From NCBI RefSeq assembly GCF_002847525.1, contig NZ_PKKM01000005.1, forward strand, positions 66,814 to 130,813: 64,000 nucleotides of DNA, in the 5' to 3' direction. This document shows, one piece after another, positions 46,761 to 54,538 of the stretch (the first letter of the stretch is position 1; each line of letters opens with the position of its first letter). The position numbers and the translations under genes were made by a program. This stretch comes from Schaalia odontolytica. GTDB lineage: Bacteria; Actinomycetota; Actinomycetes; Actinomycetales; Actinomycetaceae. The notes below the pieces were generated by a model. The model was given only the letters and a program-made list of their open reading frames with translations, ran no database searches and had not been told where the DNA came from.

Positions 46761-48047
46761 ATGACCGCTAGTTCTCACGTGACCACGCCGAAGGACATCC
46801 GTCAGGCAGCCACCGCCCTGGAGGGGGTCGCCGTTCGCACGAACCTGGATCGTTCCGAGCGTCTGTCCACCGAGGCCGGCGTGGATATTCTGCTCAAGCG
46901 TGAGGACCAGCAGAAGTGCCGTTCCTTCAAGGTGCGCGGCGCGTACGCGCGCATGTCGCTCCTGTCCCCCGCCGAGCGTGAACGCGGCGTCGTGTGCGCC
47001 TCGGCCGGTAACCACGCGCAGGGCCTGGCCTACGCCTGCGCTCATCTGGGCGTGCGGGGCACGATCTACCTGCCCTCGAACACGCCCCGCCAGAAGCGCC
47101 GCCGCATCGCCACGATTGGTGGGCAGTGGGTCGAGCAGGTCATCGTGGATGGTACGTTCGACCGCGCGAACGCGTTGGCTCAGGAGGCCGCACGCGCGAC
47201 GGGCCGCACCTACGTTCATCCCTACGATGATCCCTTCACGATCGCCGGTCAGGGCACGATCGGTGTCGAGCTCGAGGAGCAGATGCCCGCGGACACAGCT
47301 GCGATCCTGGTCCCCGTGGGCGGCGGCGGCCTCATCGCGGGCATTGCAACGTGGCTGCGCGCGAACCGTCCGGAGGTGAAGATCATCGGTGTGGAGCCCG
47401 CGGGCGCGGCGTCGATGCACGCTGCTCTCGAGGCGGGGCAGCCGATGTCCCTGGCGAAGGTCGATCCTTTCGTGGACGGCACGGCGGTGGGCCGCGCGGG
47501 TTCGCTCCCCTTCCACATTGCCTCGCAGTTCGTTGATTCCGTGCTGGTCGTCCCCGAGGGCGCGGTGTGCACGGAGATGCTGGAGCTCTACCAGTCCGAC
47601 GGCGTCATTGCCGAGCCTGCTGGCGCGCTCGCATCCACGGCCGCGCACGTGTATTTGACCGATCCGGCTGATCGCAAGGCACTGCTGGGCCGCTCGGACG
47701 GCGCGATCGTGTGCGTCGTGTCGGGTGGTAACAACGACCTGACGCGCTACGCCGAGGTCATGGAGCGTTCGCTGCGCCACGAGGGCCTGCGTCATTACTT
47801 CCTCGTGACCTTCCCGCAGCAGCCGGGCATGCTGCGCGTCTTCCTCTCGGATGTGCTGGGTCCCGCGGACGATATCGTGCACTTCGAGTACACGAAGAAG
47901 AACAACCGCGAGCTCGGACCCGCTCTAGTGGGCATCGATTTGTCGAACCCGGATGACATCGACGGGCTTCGACACCGCATGGAGGCCTCACCCCTGCACG
48001 TGGAGGAGCTGCCGCTGGATTCGGAGATCACGCGACTCGTGATCTGA
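46761..48047 (+). CDS. ilvA: threonine ammonia-lyase (threonine deaminase)
   Basis: 428-residue PLP enzyme converting threonine to 2-oxobutanoate, the first step to isoleucine. PLP Lys lies in KCRSFKVRGAYARM, the phosphate-binding loop is VPVGGGGLIAGI, and SAGNHAQGLAYA binds substrate. The C-terminal ACT-like domain (HYFLVTFPQQPGMLRVFL) is the short regulatory form of this family. The frame is open far upstream, but the ATG at 46761 has AAGGAG 6 nt before it, and TACACT near 46731 is a likely -10 box. A hairpin with T-run at 48067 ends the unit. Confidence 0.95.
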   Translation: MTASSHVTTPKDIRQAATALEGVAVRTNLDRSERLSTEAGVDILLKREDQQKCRSFKVRGAYARMSLLSPAERERGVVCASAGNHAQGLAYACAHLGVRGTIYLPSNTPRQKRRRIATIGGQWVEQVIVDGTFDRANALAQEAARATGRTYVHPYDDPFTIAGQGTIGVELEEQMPADTAAILVPVGGGGLIAGIATWLRANRPEVKIIGVEPAGAASMHAALEAGQPMSLAKVDPFVDGTAVGRAGSLPFHIASQFVDSVLVVPEGAVCTEMLELYQSDGVIAEPAGALASTAAHVYLTDPADRKALLGRSDGAIVCVVSGGNNDLTRYAEVMERSLRHEGLRHYFLVTFPQQPGMLRVFLSDVLGPADDIVHFEYTKKNNRELGPALVGIDLSNPDDIDGLRHRMEASPLHVEELPLDSEITRLVI

Positions 48048-48066
48048 CGAGGTCGTACAAAGCGCT

Positions 48067-48116
48067 GGAGAGGGGCGCGGTTTCGGGAACGAGGCCGTGG
48101 CCCCTCTCCCCTTTTA
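48067..48116 (+). terminator. Rho-independent terminator of ilvA
   Basis: Stem GGAGAGGGGC(G)CGG with CCG(T)GGCCCCTCTCC, followed by CCTTTT. Confidence 0.85.
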
Positions 48117-48222
48117 TCCGGCCCGCGCGGGTGGCTGGGCTGGGAGCCGCCTTGGGTGGCCGCTGGGCCGATGCGCGCGGTGGCGCGGCGGGTTGTGGCG
48201 GCGGGGTCCGCCGCGAGGAGTG

Positions 48223-48654
48223 TCAGGCGGCGAGGGTGACGGGGCGGGTGACGCGAACGCGCACGGAGGGGGTGGAGTTGAAGCGGTAGCCTTCGCCGCG
48301 GACCGTGGAGATGAGGTCGGGCAGGATGGAGAGCTTCTTGCGCAGGCGGCGGATGTGGGCGTCCACGGTGCGTGAGTCGGAGCCGAGCTCGGAATCGGCC
48401 CACACGGAGGCGAAGAGCTCGTCGCGGGTGACGGAGCGGTCGGCGTTGGCGGCGAGGTGGGCCAGGAGGTCGTGTTCCTTGGCGGACAGGCCGGCGTCGC
48501 GTCCGTCGAGGGTGACCTGGCCGCGGTCGATGTCAATGTCGATGCGGGAGGAGCTCAGTCGCAGGCCGGCGAGAACGTCGAGGAATTCCTCGTAGGAGGT
48601 GGGGGTGTCGTTGGCGGCGCGGACGGAGGCGGCAGGGGTGTTGACGAGGGTCAT
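48223..48654 (-). CDS. stand-alone OmpR/PhoB-type winged-helix regulator
   Basis: 143-residue protein with only a DNA-binding output domain. Residues about 37-130 form the PhoB-type wing: RGQVTLDGRDAGLSAKEHDL, LLAHLAANADRSVTRDELF, the recognition helix SRTVDAHIRRLRKKL and the wing VRGEGYRFNST. There is no receiver domain, so control must come from expression level or a ligand at the N-terminal 36 residues. It has its own promoter (48811-48846), a Cys/Met-rich leader peptide (48745-48810) and a structured leader. The start codon lacks a good ribosome site. Its position beside metE-metF suggests a role in sulfur amino-acid control, which is inference. Confidence 0.85.
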   Translation of the reverse strand: MTLVNTPAASVRAANDTPTSYEEFLDVLAGLRLSSSRIDIDIDRGQVTLDGRDAGLSAKEHDLLAHLAANADRSVTRDELFASVWADSELGSDSRTVDAHIRRLRKKLSILPDLISTVRGEGYRFNSTPSVRVRVTRPVTLAA

Positions 48655-48748
48655 GGGTGTATCCGATTCTTCGGGGCCGCACTCCCACTATCGGCGTGGG
48701 TATATCACTGCGGCGGTGATTGACAGGGGTATCTGGGGCGTCAATCAC
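48655..48748 (-). promoter_or_regulatory. structured mRNA leader with perfect inverted repeat at leader-peptide stop
   Basis: GTGATTGAC (48740-48748, minus sense) and GTCAATCAC (48716-48724) form a perfect 9-bp stem with a 15-nt loop. The leader-peptide stop TGA is the second to fourth base of the first arm, so a ribosome that reaches the stop would melt the hairpin. A second stem GCCGCA/TGCGGC enclosing CCCAC/GTGGG follows before the regulator start at 48654. The layout is that of translation-controlled attenuation. It could also act as a DNA operator. Confidence 0.55.
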
Positions 48749-48810
48749 ATACACATTCGCGACATCATGCCACCGCAGGGGCAGCACATGGGGTTCGCGA
48801 AGGTCGTCAT
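48745..48810 (-). CDS. Cys/Met-rich leader peptide upstream of the winged-helix regulator
   Basis: 21 codons from ATG 48810 to TGA. The second half is dominated by Cys and Met codons (PMCCPCGGMMSRMCM), 4 Cys and 5 Met within 15 residues. No ribosome site is needed if the message is leaderless: -10 CAGACT (48818-48823) lies 7 nt upstream, with -35 TTGCCC 17 bp further. Poly-cysteine leaderless uORFs are known to sense cysteine supply in mycobacteria, and the same mode of action is inferred here. The stop lies in the first arm of a hairpin. It is too short for homology evidence. Confidence 0.6.
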   Translation of the reverse strand: MTTFANPMCCPCGGMMSRMCM

Positions 48811-48846
48811 GGCATCTAGTCTGTCGGACGTTTTCCGTCCGGGCAA
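48811..48846 (-). promoter_or_regulatory. promoter of leader/regulator unit with palindrome CGGACG-TTTTC-CGTCCG in the spacer
   Basis: Minus-strand -35 TTGCCC (48841-48846), 17-bp spacer and -10 CAGACT (48818-48823). A perfect inverted repeat with 6-bp arms (48825-48841) fills the spacer, an ideal place for a repressor. Confidence 0.6.
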
Positions 48847-48950
48847 CACCATGTCCACTAGTTGAGACTCTGTAACAGGGTGTGTTCACAGTACGGATGC
48901 CCTGGTACAGGCGCGTATGAGCGCGGGGAGAAGGCAGCACGGACGCAAAC

Positions 48951-48986
48951 GGTGAGGGGCGGGACCCATAGGGCCCGCCCCTCACC
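48951..48986 (-). terminator. terminator of metE
   Basis: Perfect 13-bp stem GGTGAGGGGCGGG/CCCGCCCCTCACC, 19 bp after the metE stop. Confidence 0.85.
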
Positions 48987-49004
48987 TATCGCCTAGAAGA
49001 ACGC

Positions 49005-51326
49005 TCAGCTCTCCAGGCCGCGCTGGGCACGCACTTGTCGAGTAGCAGAGACAAGGTTGTCCAGCGACGCCTTTGTTTCCTCGTAGCCGCGGGTCTTGAG
49101 GCCGCAGTCGGGGTTGACCCACAGGCGCGAGACCGGAACGGCGTCGGCGGCCAGGCCGATGAGCTCGGCAAGCTCTTCGGTGCCGGGGACGCGGGGCGCG
49201 TGGATGTCCCACACACCGGGGCCGATGCCGTGGTCGAAGCCGGCCTCGGCGAGCTCGGGGACGACCTCCATCTTGGAGCGCGCCGCCTCGATGGACGTCA
49301 CGTCAGCGTCCAGGCCCTTGATGGCGTCGATGATCTGGCCGAACTCGGAGTAGCACAGGTGCGTGTGGATCTGGGTGTCGGGACGCACCGAGGAGGTGGC
49401 CAGGCGGAAGGATCCCACGGACCAGTTCAGGTAGTCTGCGTGGCGGTCGGCGTCCAGGGGCAGGAGCTCACGCAGGGCCGGCTCGTCGACCTGGATCGCG
49501 GCGATGCCGGCGGCCTCGAGATCGGAGACCTCGTCACGCAGGGCCAGGCCGATCTGGTCGGCGATCTCGCCGAGCGGCAGGTCGTTGCGCGGGAAGGACC
49601 ACGCGATGATAGTGACGGGGCCGGTGAGCATGCCCTTGACGGGCTTGTCGGTGAGCGACTGGGCGTAGCTGGTCCAGCCCACGGTCATGGGCGCTGGGCG
49701 CGAGACGTCGCCCCACAGGACGGAGGGACGCGTGCAGCGCGAGCCGTAGGACTGCACCCAGCCGTTGCGCGTGGCTGCGAAGCCATCGAGCAGCTCGGCG
49801 AAGTACTGGACCATGTCGTTACGCTCGGCCTCACCGTGGACGAGCATGTCGAGTCCCAGCTCCTCCTGGAGAGCAATGACCGAGGCGATCTCCTCGCGCA
49901 TGCGGGCCTCGTAGTCCGCGTCGGACAGTTCGCCGCGCGCGTTGGCGGCGCGGGCCTTGCGAATCTCGGTGGTCTGCGGGAACGAGCCGATGGTCGTCGT
50001 GGGCAGCGGGGGCAGGTGGAGACGCTCGGTCTGGGCAGCCTCGCGCTCGAGGTAGGGCTCGCGGGCGCGGTCGGCGTCGGTCAGGGCGGCGGTGCGACTG
50101 CGGACCTCGGGGCGCACGACGCCGGGGGCGGCGGCGCGCTGTTCGAGCACCCGGGTGGCCTCGGCGACCTCGGCGTCGATGGCTTCCCAGCCCTCATCCA
50201 CGCCGCGGGCGAGGGTGACGACCTCGAGAACCTTCTGGTCGGCGAAGGCGAGCCAGGCGTGCAGGTTCTCGTTGAGGGTCGCGTCGTCCCAGGTCTCCAG
50301 GGCGGTGTCGTGAGGCACATGCTGGAGGGAGTTGGAGGTGGCGACGGTGACGCGGGCGGCACCCAGGGCCTGGGCAGCCTTCAGGGTCTCGCGCAGCTGG
50401 GCCAGGTCGGCGCGCCAGATGTAGCGGCCGTCGACCGCGCCGACGACGAGGGTGACGCCCGACAGGTCGGCACCCTTGGGCAGCGAGCCGCGCAGCGTGT
50501 CGACGTGGAGGGCCTCGACGCCCGTCTTGGCAAGGGCGGGAACCGCGTGGGAGGCGTCGCCGTAGGGCGTGGTGAGCAGGATCTGGGGACGGTTCTGAGA
50601 GGCCGCCAGGCGCTCGTAGACGCGGGCGGCCAGCTCGCCCAGCTCGACGCGGGTGCGCGACAGGTTGTCGGAAGTGAGGGCCGGCTCGTCGAGCTGGACC
50701 CACGGGGCTCCGGCGGCGTGCAGGGAGGCCAGCGCCTCCTCGTACGCGGCCACGGCCTCGTCGATGCGGGTGAGCGGGTCGAAGTCGGGGGTGGCCGGGT
50801 CGGCCTTGGCTAGGGCCAGGTAGGTGACGGGGCCGACCAGAACCGGGCGGGTCACGTAGCCCCATTCGCGGGCGTCGGTGAAGCGGCGGGTGATCGTGTC
50901 ATCGGCAAAAACCAGGGGCGTGTCGGGGCCGATCTCGGGGACGAGGTAGTGGTAGTTCGTGTCGAACCACTTCGTCATCTCTTCGGGGCCGACCTTGTCG
51001 TCACCGCGGGCGAGCGCGAAGTAGAGGTCGAGGCCCTCGCGGCCGGCGAAGCGCGGCGGGATGGCACCCAGGAGGATCGTGGCGTCCAGGACGTGGTCGT
51101 ACAGGGAGGGCGCGTCGGCCAGGGACGCGTCGGAGGGGTTCAGGCCAAGCTCGACGAGGCGCGCGAGGTTCTCCTTGCGCAGATCGTTGGCGGCCTGGAT
51201 CAGCTCGGCCTCGGTGATGCGGCCAGCCCAGCGGGCCTCGAGGGCGCGCTTGAGCTCGCGGCCACGGCCGATACGCGGATAGGCCAGGATCGTGGCGGTG
51301 GGGAACTGCGTGGTCGCAGCGGACAT
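49005..51326 (-). CDS. metE: cobalamin-independent methionine synthase
   Basis: 773-residue zinc enzyme that methylates homocysteine with 5-methyltetrahydropteroyl-glutamate. It has the usual two barrels. In the C-terminal catalytic barrel: TTIGSFPQTTEIRKAR, GEAERNDMVQYFAE, QVDEPALRE, and zinc ligands in IHTHLCYSEF (His, Cys) and VNPDCGLKTRG (Cys). AAGGAG lies about 7 nt before the ATG. metF lies upstream in the same unit, so methyl-THF supply and use are produced together. Two hairpins between the genes (51359-51391) may set their ratio. Confidence 0.97.
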   Translation of the reverse strand: MSAATTQFPTATILAYPRIGRGRELKRALEARWAGRITEAELIQAANDLRKENLARLVELGLNPSDASLADAPSLYDHVLDATILLGAIPPRFAGREGLDLYFALARGDDKVGPEEMTKWFDTNYHYLVPEIGPDTPLVFADDTITRRFTDAREWGYVTRPVLVGPVTYLALAKADPATPDFDPLTRIDEAVAAYEEALASLHAAGAPWVQLDEPALTSDNLSRTRVELGELAARVYERLAASQNRPQILLTTPYGDASHAVPALAKTGVEALHVDTLRGSLPKGADLSGVTLVVGAVDGRYIWRADLAQLRETLKAAQALGAARVTVATSNSLQHVPHDTALETWDDATLNENLHAWLAFADQKVLEVVTLARGVDEGWEAIDAEVAEATRVLEQRAAAPGVVRPEVRSRTAALTDADRAREPYLEREAAQTERLHLPPLPTTTIGSFPQTTEIRKARAANARGELSDADYEARMREEIASVIALQEELGLDMLVHGEAERNDMVQYFAELLDGFAATRNGWVQSYGSRCTRPSVLWGDVSRPAPMTVGWTSYAQSLTDKPVKGMLTGPVTIIAWSFPRNDLPLGEIADQIGLALRDEVSDLEAAGIAAIQVDEPALRELLPLDADRHADYLNWSVGSFRLATSSVRPDTQIHTHLCYSEFGQIIDAIKGLDADVTSIEAARSKMEVVPELAEAGFDHGIGPGVWDIHAPRVPGTEELAELIGLAADAVPVSRLWVNPDCGLKTRGYEETKASLDNLVSATRQVRAQRGLES

Positions 51327-51358
51327 GGTTTTCTCCTTGGGTGTGCTACTCGTTCGGC

Positions 51359-51391
51359 GTGCGCGGGAAACCCCGCACCCTGCCGCAGGGT
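51359..51391 (-). other. two hairpins in the metF-metE spacer
   Basis: GTGCGCGGG/CCCCGCAC (51359-51378) and ACCCTG/CAGGGT (51377-51391) partly share bases and could be alternative structures. Possible partial terminator or mRNA stabiliser between metF and metE. Confidence 0.45.
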
Positions 51392-51405
51392 GGATGGTGG
51401 CGCCC

Positions 51406-52389
51406 TCAGGCGCGGGTTTCGGGGGACGAGGCCTGGGACCGCAGCGGGTCAGGCTTGACTCCCATGAGGGCCAGGATGTCCAAGACGGGCTTGGAGCGGT
51501 TGAAGGTGTAGAGGTGGACGCCTGGCGCGCCCGCCTCCAGGACGGAGTGGATGAGGCGCGAGCCGAAGACGGCGCCGAACTCGTCGCGCGCGTCCTGGTG
51601 GGGATAGTCGGCGAGCGTCGTCAGCAGGTACTCGGGGACCTCAATACCGGTGAGGTCTTGGACGCGGCGCAGACGGGCCGGGTCGGTGGCCGGCAGCAGG
51701 CCGGGCACAATCGGGATGGTGACGCCGGCGCGGCGGGCGCGCTCGACGAAGGAGGCGTAGACCTCGGCGTCCCAGAAGAGCTGCGTAATCGCGAATGAGG
51801 CGCCTGCGGCCTGCTTGACGAGGAGGCGCTCGACTTCCTGCGCGGGCGTGGTTCCGGCGGCCGGGTTGCCCGCAGGGAACGCGGCGACGGCGATCGTCAG
51901 AGGCTTGAAGGCGGAGCGCAGCGCCTCACCCGGGTGGGCGTCGCAGCGACGCTTTTCGACGGTGCGGATCAGGTGGATGAGCTCGGTGGCACTGGCGACG
52001 CCGCCCGGGCCGGGCTCCCAACCTTCGTGTCCCACCGGCGGGTCTCCGCGCAGCGCCAGGAAGGTGCGCACGCCAGAGTCCAGGTAGTCGTAGACAGTGG
52101 AGACGACCTCTTCGGTCGAGTTACCCACGCAGGTCAGGTGCGCGATCGGCTGGATCGGGGTGTCACGCACGAGGCGGCGGACCGTCGCGCGGGCGTTGGA
52201 GCGGTCCTTACCGCCCGCGCCGTAGGTGACGGACATGAAGTCGGGACGCACGCGCAGCAGCTGGTCGACCGTGTTCCAGAAGGGTTCTTCCAGGGAGGGC
52301 TTGCGCGGGGGCATGACCTCGAAGGACAGGAGCGTGGGCTCGTGGTCGTGGGTGCAGGGACAGGCGTAGGCGTCGTCTGAGAAGGGCAC
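51406..52389 (-). CDS. metF: 5,10-methylenetetrahydrofolate reductase
   Basis: 327-residue FAD enzyme producing 5-methyl-THF for methionine synthesis. Motifs: LLSFEVMPPRKP with the catalytic Glu, FMSVTYGAGGKDRS, HLTCVGNS, FLALRGDPPVG, ITQLFWDAEVYASFV and IPIVPGLLPATD. The start is a GTG with only a weak GAGAG site. The N terminus carries an odd Cys/His patch (ACPCTHDHEP) not usual for MetF, which might bind metal. It is preceded by a 21-codon leader peptide (52489-52554) and followed by metE. Confidence 0.95.
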   Translation of the reverse strand: MPFSDDAYACPCTHDHEPTLLSFEVMPPRKPSLEEPFWNTVDQLLRVRPDFMSVTYGAGGKDRSNARATVRRLVRDTPIQPIAHLTCVGNSTEEVVSTVYDYLDSGVRTFLALRGDPPVGHEGWEPGPGGVASATELIHLIRTVEKRRCDAHPGEALRSAFKPLTIAVAAFPAGNPAAGTTPAQEVERLLVKQAAGASFAITQLFWDAEVYASFVERARRAGVTIPIVPGLLPATDPARLRRVQDLTGIEVPEYLLTTLADYPHQDARDEFGAVFGSRLIHSVLEAGAPGVHLYTFNRSKPVLDILALMGVKPDPLRSQASSPETRA

Positions 52390-52488
52390 TGTGTAACTCT
52401 CGGGTGGCGGCTGGCTTCCACGTGAGTGCGCGTTGGCGCGGGTGGTGTGGTGGTGGAGCGCGAGCCTAAGGAATAGCGGACGTCGGTG

Positions 52489-52554
52489 TCAGCTGCACAT
52501 TCGGGCACGAATCGACCCGCACATGCGACGGGTGATGTTCGTTCGTGCGTTCAT
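52489..52554 (-). CDS. Met-Cys-bearing leader peptide upstream of metF
   Basis: 21 codons from ATG 52554 to TGA 52489, ending RRMCGSIRARMCS. It has two Met-Cys pairs at codons 11-12 and 19-20. CATACT (52561-52566) lies 6 nt upstream of the ATG, so the message is probably leaderless. It has exactly the same length as the leader at 48745 and shares the RMC ending. Such uORFs often couple ribosome progress at Cys or Met codons to expression of the next gene, here metF 99 bp downstream. The mechanism is inferred. Confidence 0.55.
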   Translation of the reverse strand: MNARTNITRRMCGSIRARMCS

Positions 52555-52560
52555 GACCCC

Positions 52561-52566
52561 AGTATG
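52561..52566 (-). promoter_or_regulatory. -10 box CATACT of the metF unit
   Basis: Minus-strand hexamer six bases before the leader ATG. The -35 region is weak. Confidence 0.4.
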
Positions 52567-52749
52567 TCCGCCTTCGTGCAGATGGCGCAGGAGGGGTCCA
52601 CGTAACGGGAGTTTGTGACAGCGCCCGTCTCAGGACCGAGCCAGAAATGACTGTGCACAGTGGGACGATGGGGATGCCTCCACGGCACCGCCCCGGGACA
52701 CCCGTATTCCTGCCGGGGAGCGGTTCCGTTGAGAGGAGGTGACTGGGCA

Positions 52750-52893
52750 ATGGCCAAAGACCACCGCCAGCCACAACGGCGGCGAGGCCTTGACAGGAAG
52801 CAGAAAGCCCAGATCGCTGTAGCAGTGATCACGACACTGCCGCAGCTGATCTGGGCGATTGCATTCCTGCTGAGCACCCTGATGGGTAGCTAA
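52750..52893 (+). CDS. small single-pass membrane protein, unknown
   Basis: 47 residues: a basic head MAKDHRQPQRRRGLDRKQKA followed by one hydrophobic helix (about 21-44) with IAVAVITTLPQLIWAIAFL. A very strong AGGAGGTGA site lies 7 nt upstream of the ATG, and a hairpin terminator follows at 52910, so it is a real, monocistronic transcription unit. No family recognised. The layout resembles small membrane regulators or type I toxin peptides, but no antisense RNA can be claimed from sequence alone. Confidence 0.65.
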   Translation: MAKDHRQPQRRRGLDRKQKAQIAVAVITTLPQLIWAIAFLLSTLMGS

Positions 52894-52909
52894 GACTATC
52901 CCGGAAGCC

Positions 52910-52943
52910 GGGGAGTCGAACAGCGGCAACTGTTCGGCTCCCC
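52910..52943 (+). terminator. terminator of the small membrane protein gene
   Basis: GGGGAG(T)CGAACAG pairs with CTGTTCG(G)CTCCCC around a 6-nt loop. Confidence 0.8.
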
Positions 52944-53024
52944 CCATTATGCCACGTTGCCCCGGTTCGGGCCGCCACATAACGACCACCAACGATGCTT
53001 CGTGGGAGCACCCGCATCACAAGC

Positions 53025-53100
53025 TGGCGCCTCCGACAGGACTCGAACCTGCAACCTCGGGATTAGAAGGCCCTTGCTCTATCCATTGAGCTACGGAGGC
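53025..53100 (-). tRNA. tRNA-Arg (anticodon TCT)
   Basis: Acceptor GCCTCCG/CGGAGGC, D arm GCTC/GAGC, T arm GCAGG-TTCGAGT-CCTGT and an encoded CCA. The anticodon loop CTTCTAA gives TCT. The anticodon stem shows only three clear pairs (A27-G43 and C31-T39 do not pair). A -10-like TAGTCT lies at 53123-53128. Confidence 0.92.
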
Positions 53101-53135
53101 GTGGCGCGATGCGCCGCCTGTAAGACTAGCGGAGG

Positions 53136-54407
53136 TTAGCGCGCCTTTCCACCAGCGCGCCCCAGCAGGAAGGCGAGCAGCGGGAAGAGCAGCACGGACA
53201 ACGCGCCAGCGACGACAAGCAGGGAGGCGAGCCACGAGGGCAGGACACCCGTCGAGACGCCCAGTCCGGTGACGGCGACGATGATCGGCAGGCCTGTCGC
53301 GCCATACAGACCGATGCGCGTCGCATCCGTCCAGCCGACGCGCTCGATCGATCCGTGGAAGCGTTCCAGAAGGACGATGGGCACGCCGCGCACCACAAGG
53401 ATCGCGCCGACGAAGGCGACGAGCAGGAAGGGGTAGCCCACGACGGCACTGAGCGAGATATTCATGCCCGAGGTGACGAAGAACAGCGGGATCAGGAAGG
53501 AGAAGCCGAGGGTGCGCAGCTCGCCTTCGACCATCGTGAAGTTGCCGGGCGCCAGCGCGCGGACGATGATGCCGGCCGCGAACGCGCCGAGCACCATGTC
53601 CAATTCCATGACCGCGGACAGCGCCATGAGACCGGTGAGGACCAGCATGACGACGCGCATGAGCGTCTTTTGCGAGGTCTGCGCCCCGTGGAGGATCGTC
53701 CGCCCGATCGCGGGATGCTTGAGAATGAAGCGCGTCGGGATGGCGACCGCGAGGACCGTGGCCAACGCGAAGAGCAACAGAACGATCGCCGCGGCCCACG
53801 GGCTACGCGCAGACAGCAGCAGCGACATGGCGATGATGGGTGCGAGCTCGCCGACGGCACCATGGACGAGGACGGCCTTGCCGATCGTCGTCCCCATGAC
53901 GCCGGCCTCCATGAGGATGGGCAGCAGGGTGCCGAGCGCCGTCGAGGTCAGCGCGATCGCGAGCGCGATGTAGGTGGCGGTGGCGACCCCCGTCGTCCCC
54001 GACGCGGCGACCGCCGCCCAGGAGATGGCCAGGCCGATACCGAAGCACGCCAGCCACGTGAGCAGCGAACGCCTCCCAGCCCGTCCGTGCACCTCTTCCA
54101 CGTCGATCTCGGTGCCCGCGATGAGGAAGAGCATGCCCATGCCAACCTCGCGGAACACGGAGATCGGCTCGGTGAGGGATGCGAGCCCCAGAACGTTCGG
54201 CCCGATGATGACGCCGAGGATGAGCAGCCAGACGACGTCGGGCACGCGCTTGCGCGTGAGCGAGGACAGCAGGGGTGCGATGGCCGCAGCGGCGGCGATC
54301 AGGAAGAGGGAGACGATGGCTCCCTCGGTGCCACTCGTGCTCGACGCGGTGACGAGGCCGTGGCCCACTCCCCCGCTCGTGGCGGGCAGAGACATCGGCA
54401 GGCTCAT
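53136..54407 (-). CDS. cation:proton antiporter (CPA2/KefB-type membrane domain)
   Basis: 423-residue membrane protein with about 12 hydrophobic segments. PDVVWLLILGVIIGPNVLG, GMGMLFLIAGTEIDVEEV, the helix with IALTSTALGTLLPILME and ELDMVLGAFAAGIIVRAL are family hallmarks. There is no C-terminal RCK/TrkA domain, so it is a stand-alone Na+/H+ or K+/H+ exchanger. AAAGGA lies 6 nt before the ATG. tRNA-Arg lies downstream on the same strand. It may serve pH or salt homeostasis. Confidence 0.9.
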   Translation of the reverse strand: MSLPMSLPATSGGVGHGLVTASSTSGTEGAIVSLFLIAAAAAIAPLLSSLTRKRVPDVVWLLILGVIIGPNVLGLASLTEPISVFREVGMGMLFLIAGTEIDVEEVHGRAGRRSLLTWLACFGIGLAISWAAVAASGTTGVATATYIALAIALTSTALGTLLPILMEAGVMGTTIGKAVLVHGAVGELAPIIAMSLLLSARSPWAAAIVLLLFALATVLAVAIPTRFILKHPAIGRTILHGAQTSQKTLMRVVMLVLTGLMALSAVMELDMVLGAFAAGIIVRALAPGNFTMVEGELRTLGFSFLIPLFFVTSGMNISLSAVVGYPFLLVAFVGAILVVRGVPIVLLERFHGSIERVGWTDATRIGLYGATGLPIIVAVTGLGVSTGVLPSWLASLLVVAGALSVLLFPLLAFLLGRAGGKAR

Positions 54408-54496
54408 GTGCGTTCCTTTTCGGATACTTGGATGCAGATCGAATCGACGACCGTAAGGGTTTTCGTCGAACGTTCAGCAATTATGGGCATGACAAA

Positions 54497-54521
54497 GGCC
54501 CGGGACGACAAGTCCCGGGCC
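54497..54521 (-). terminator. terminator of rpmF
   Basis: Perfect 10-bp stem GGCCCGGGAC/GTCCCGGGCC with a 5-nt loop, followed by TTTGT on the minus strand. Confidence 0.88.
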
Positions 54522-54538
54522 CGTGCGTGGATGCGAGG

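Noticed and set aside
49035-50813. 592-codon plus frame opposite metE
   Set aside because: Antisense shadow; composition is Gly/Val/Asp-rich with no domain.
52390-52488. SAM riboswitch (SAM-I or SAM-IV) upstream of metF
   Set aside because: GGTCATGA at the leader start recalls SAM-IV, but the conserved core and pseudoknot pairs are not present; a leader peptide explains the region better.
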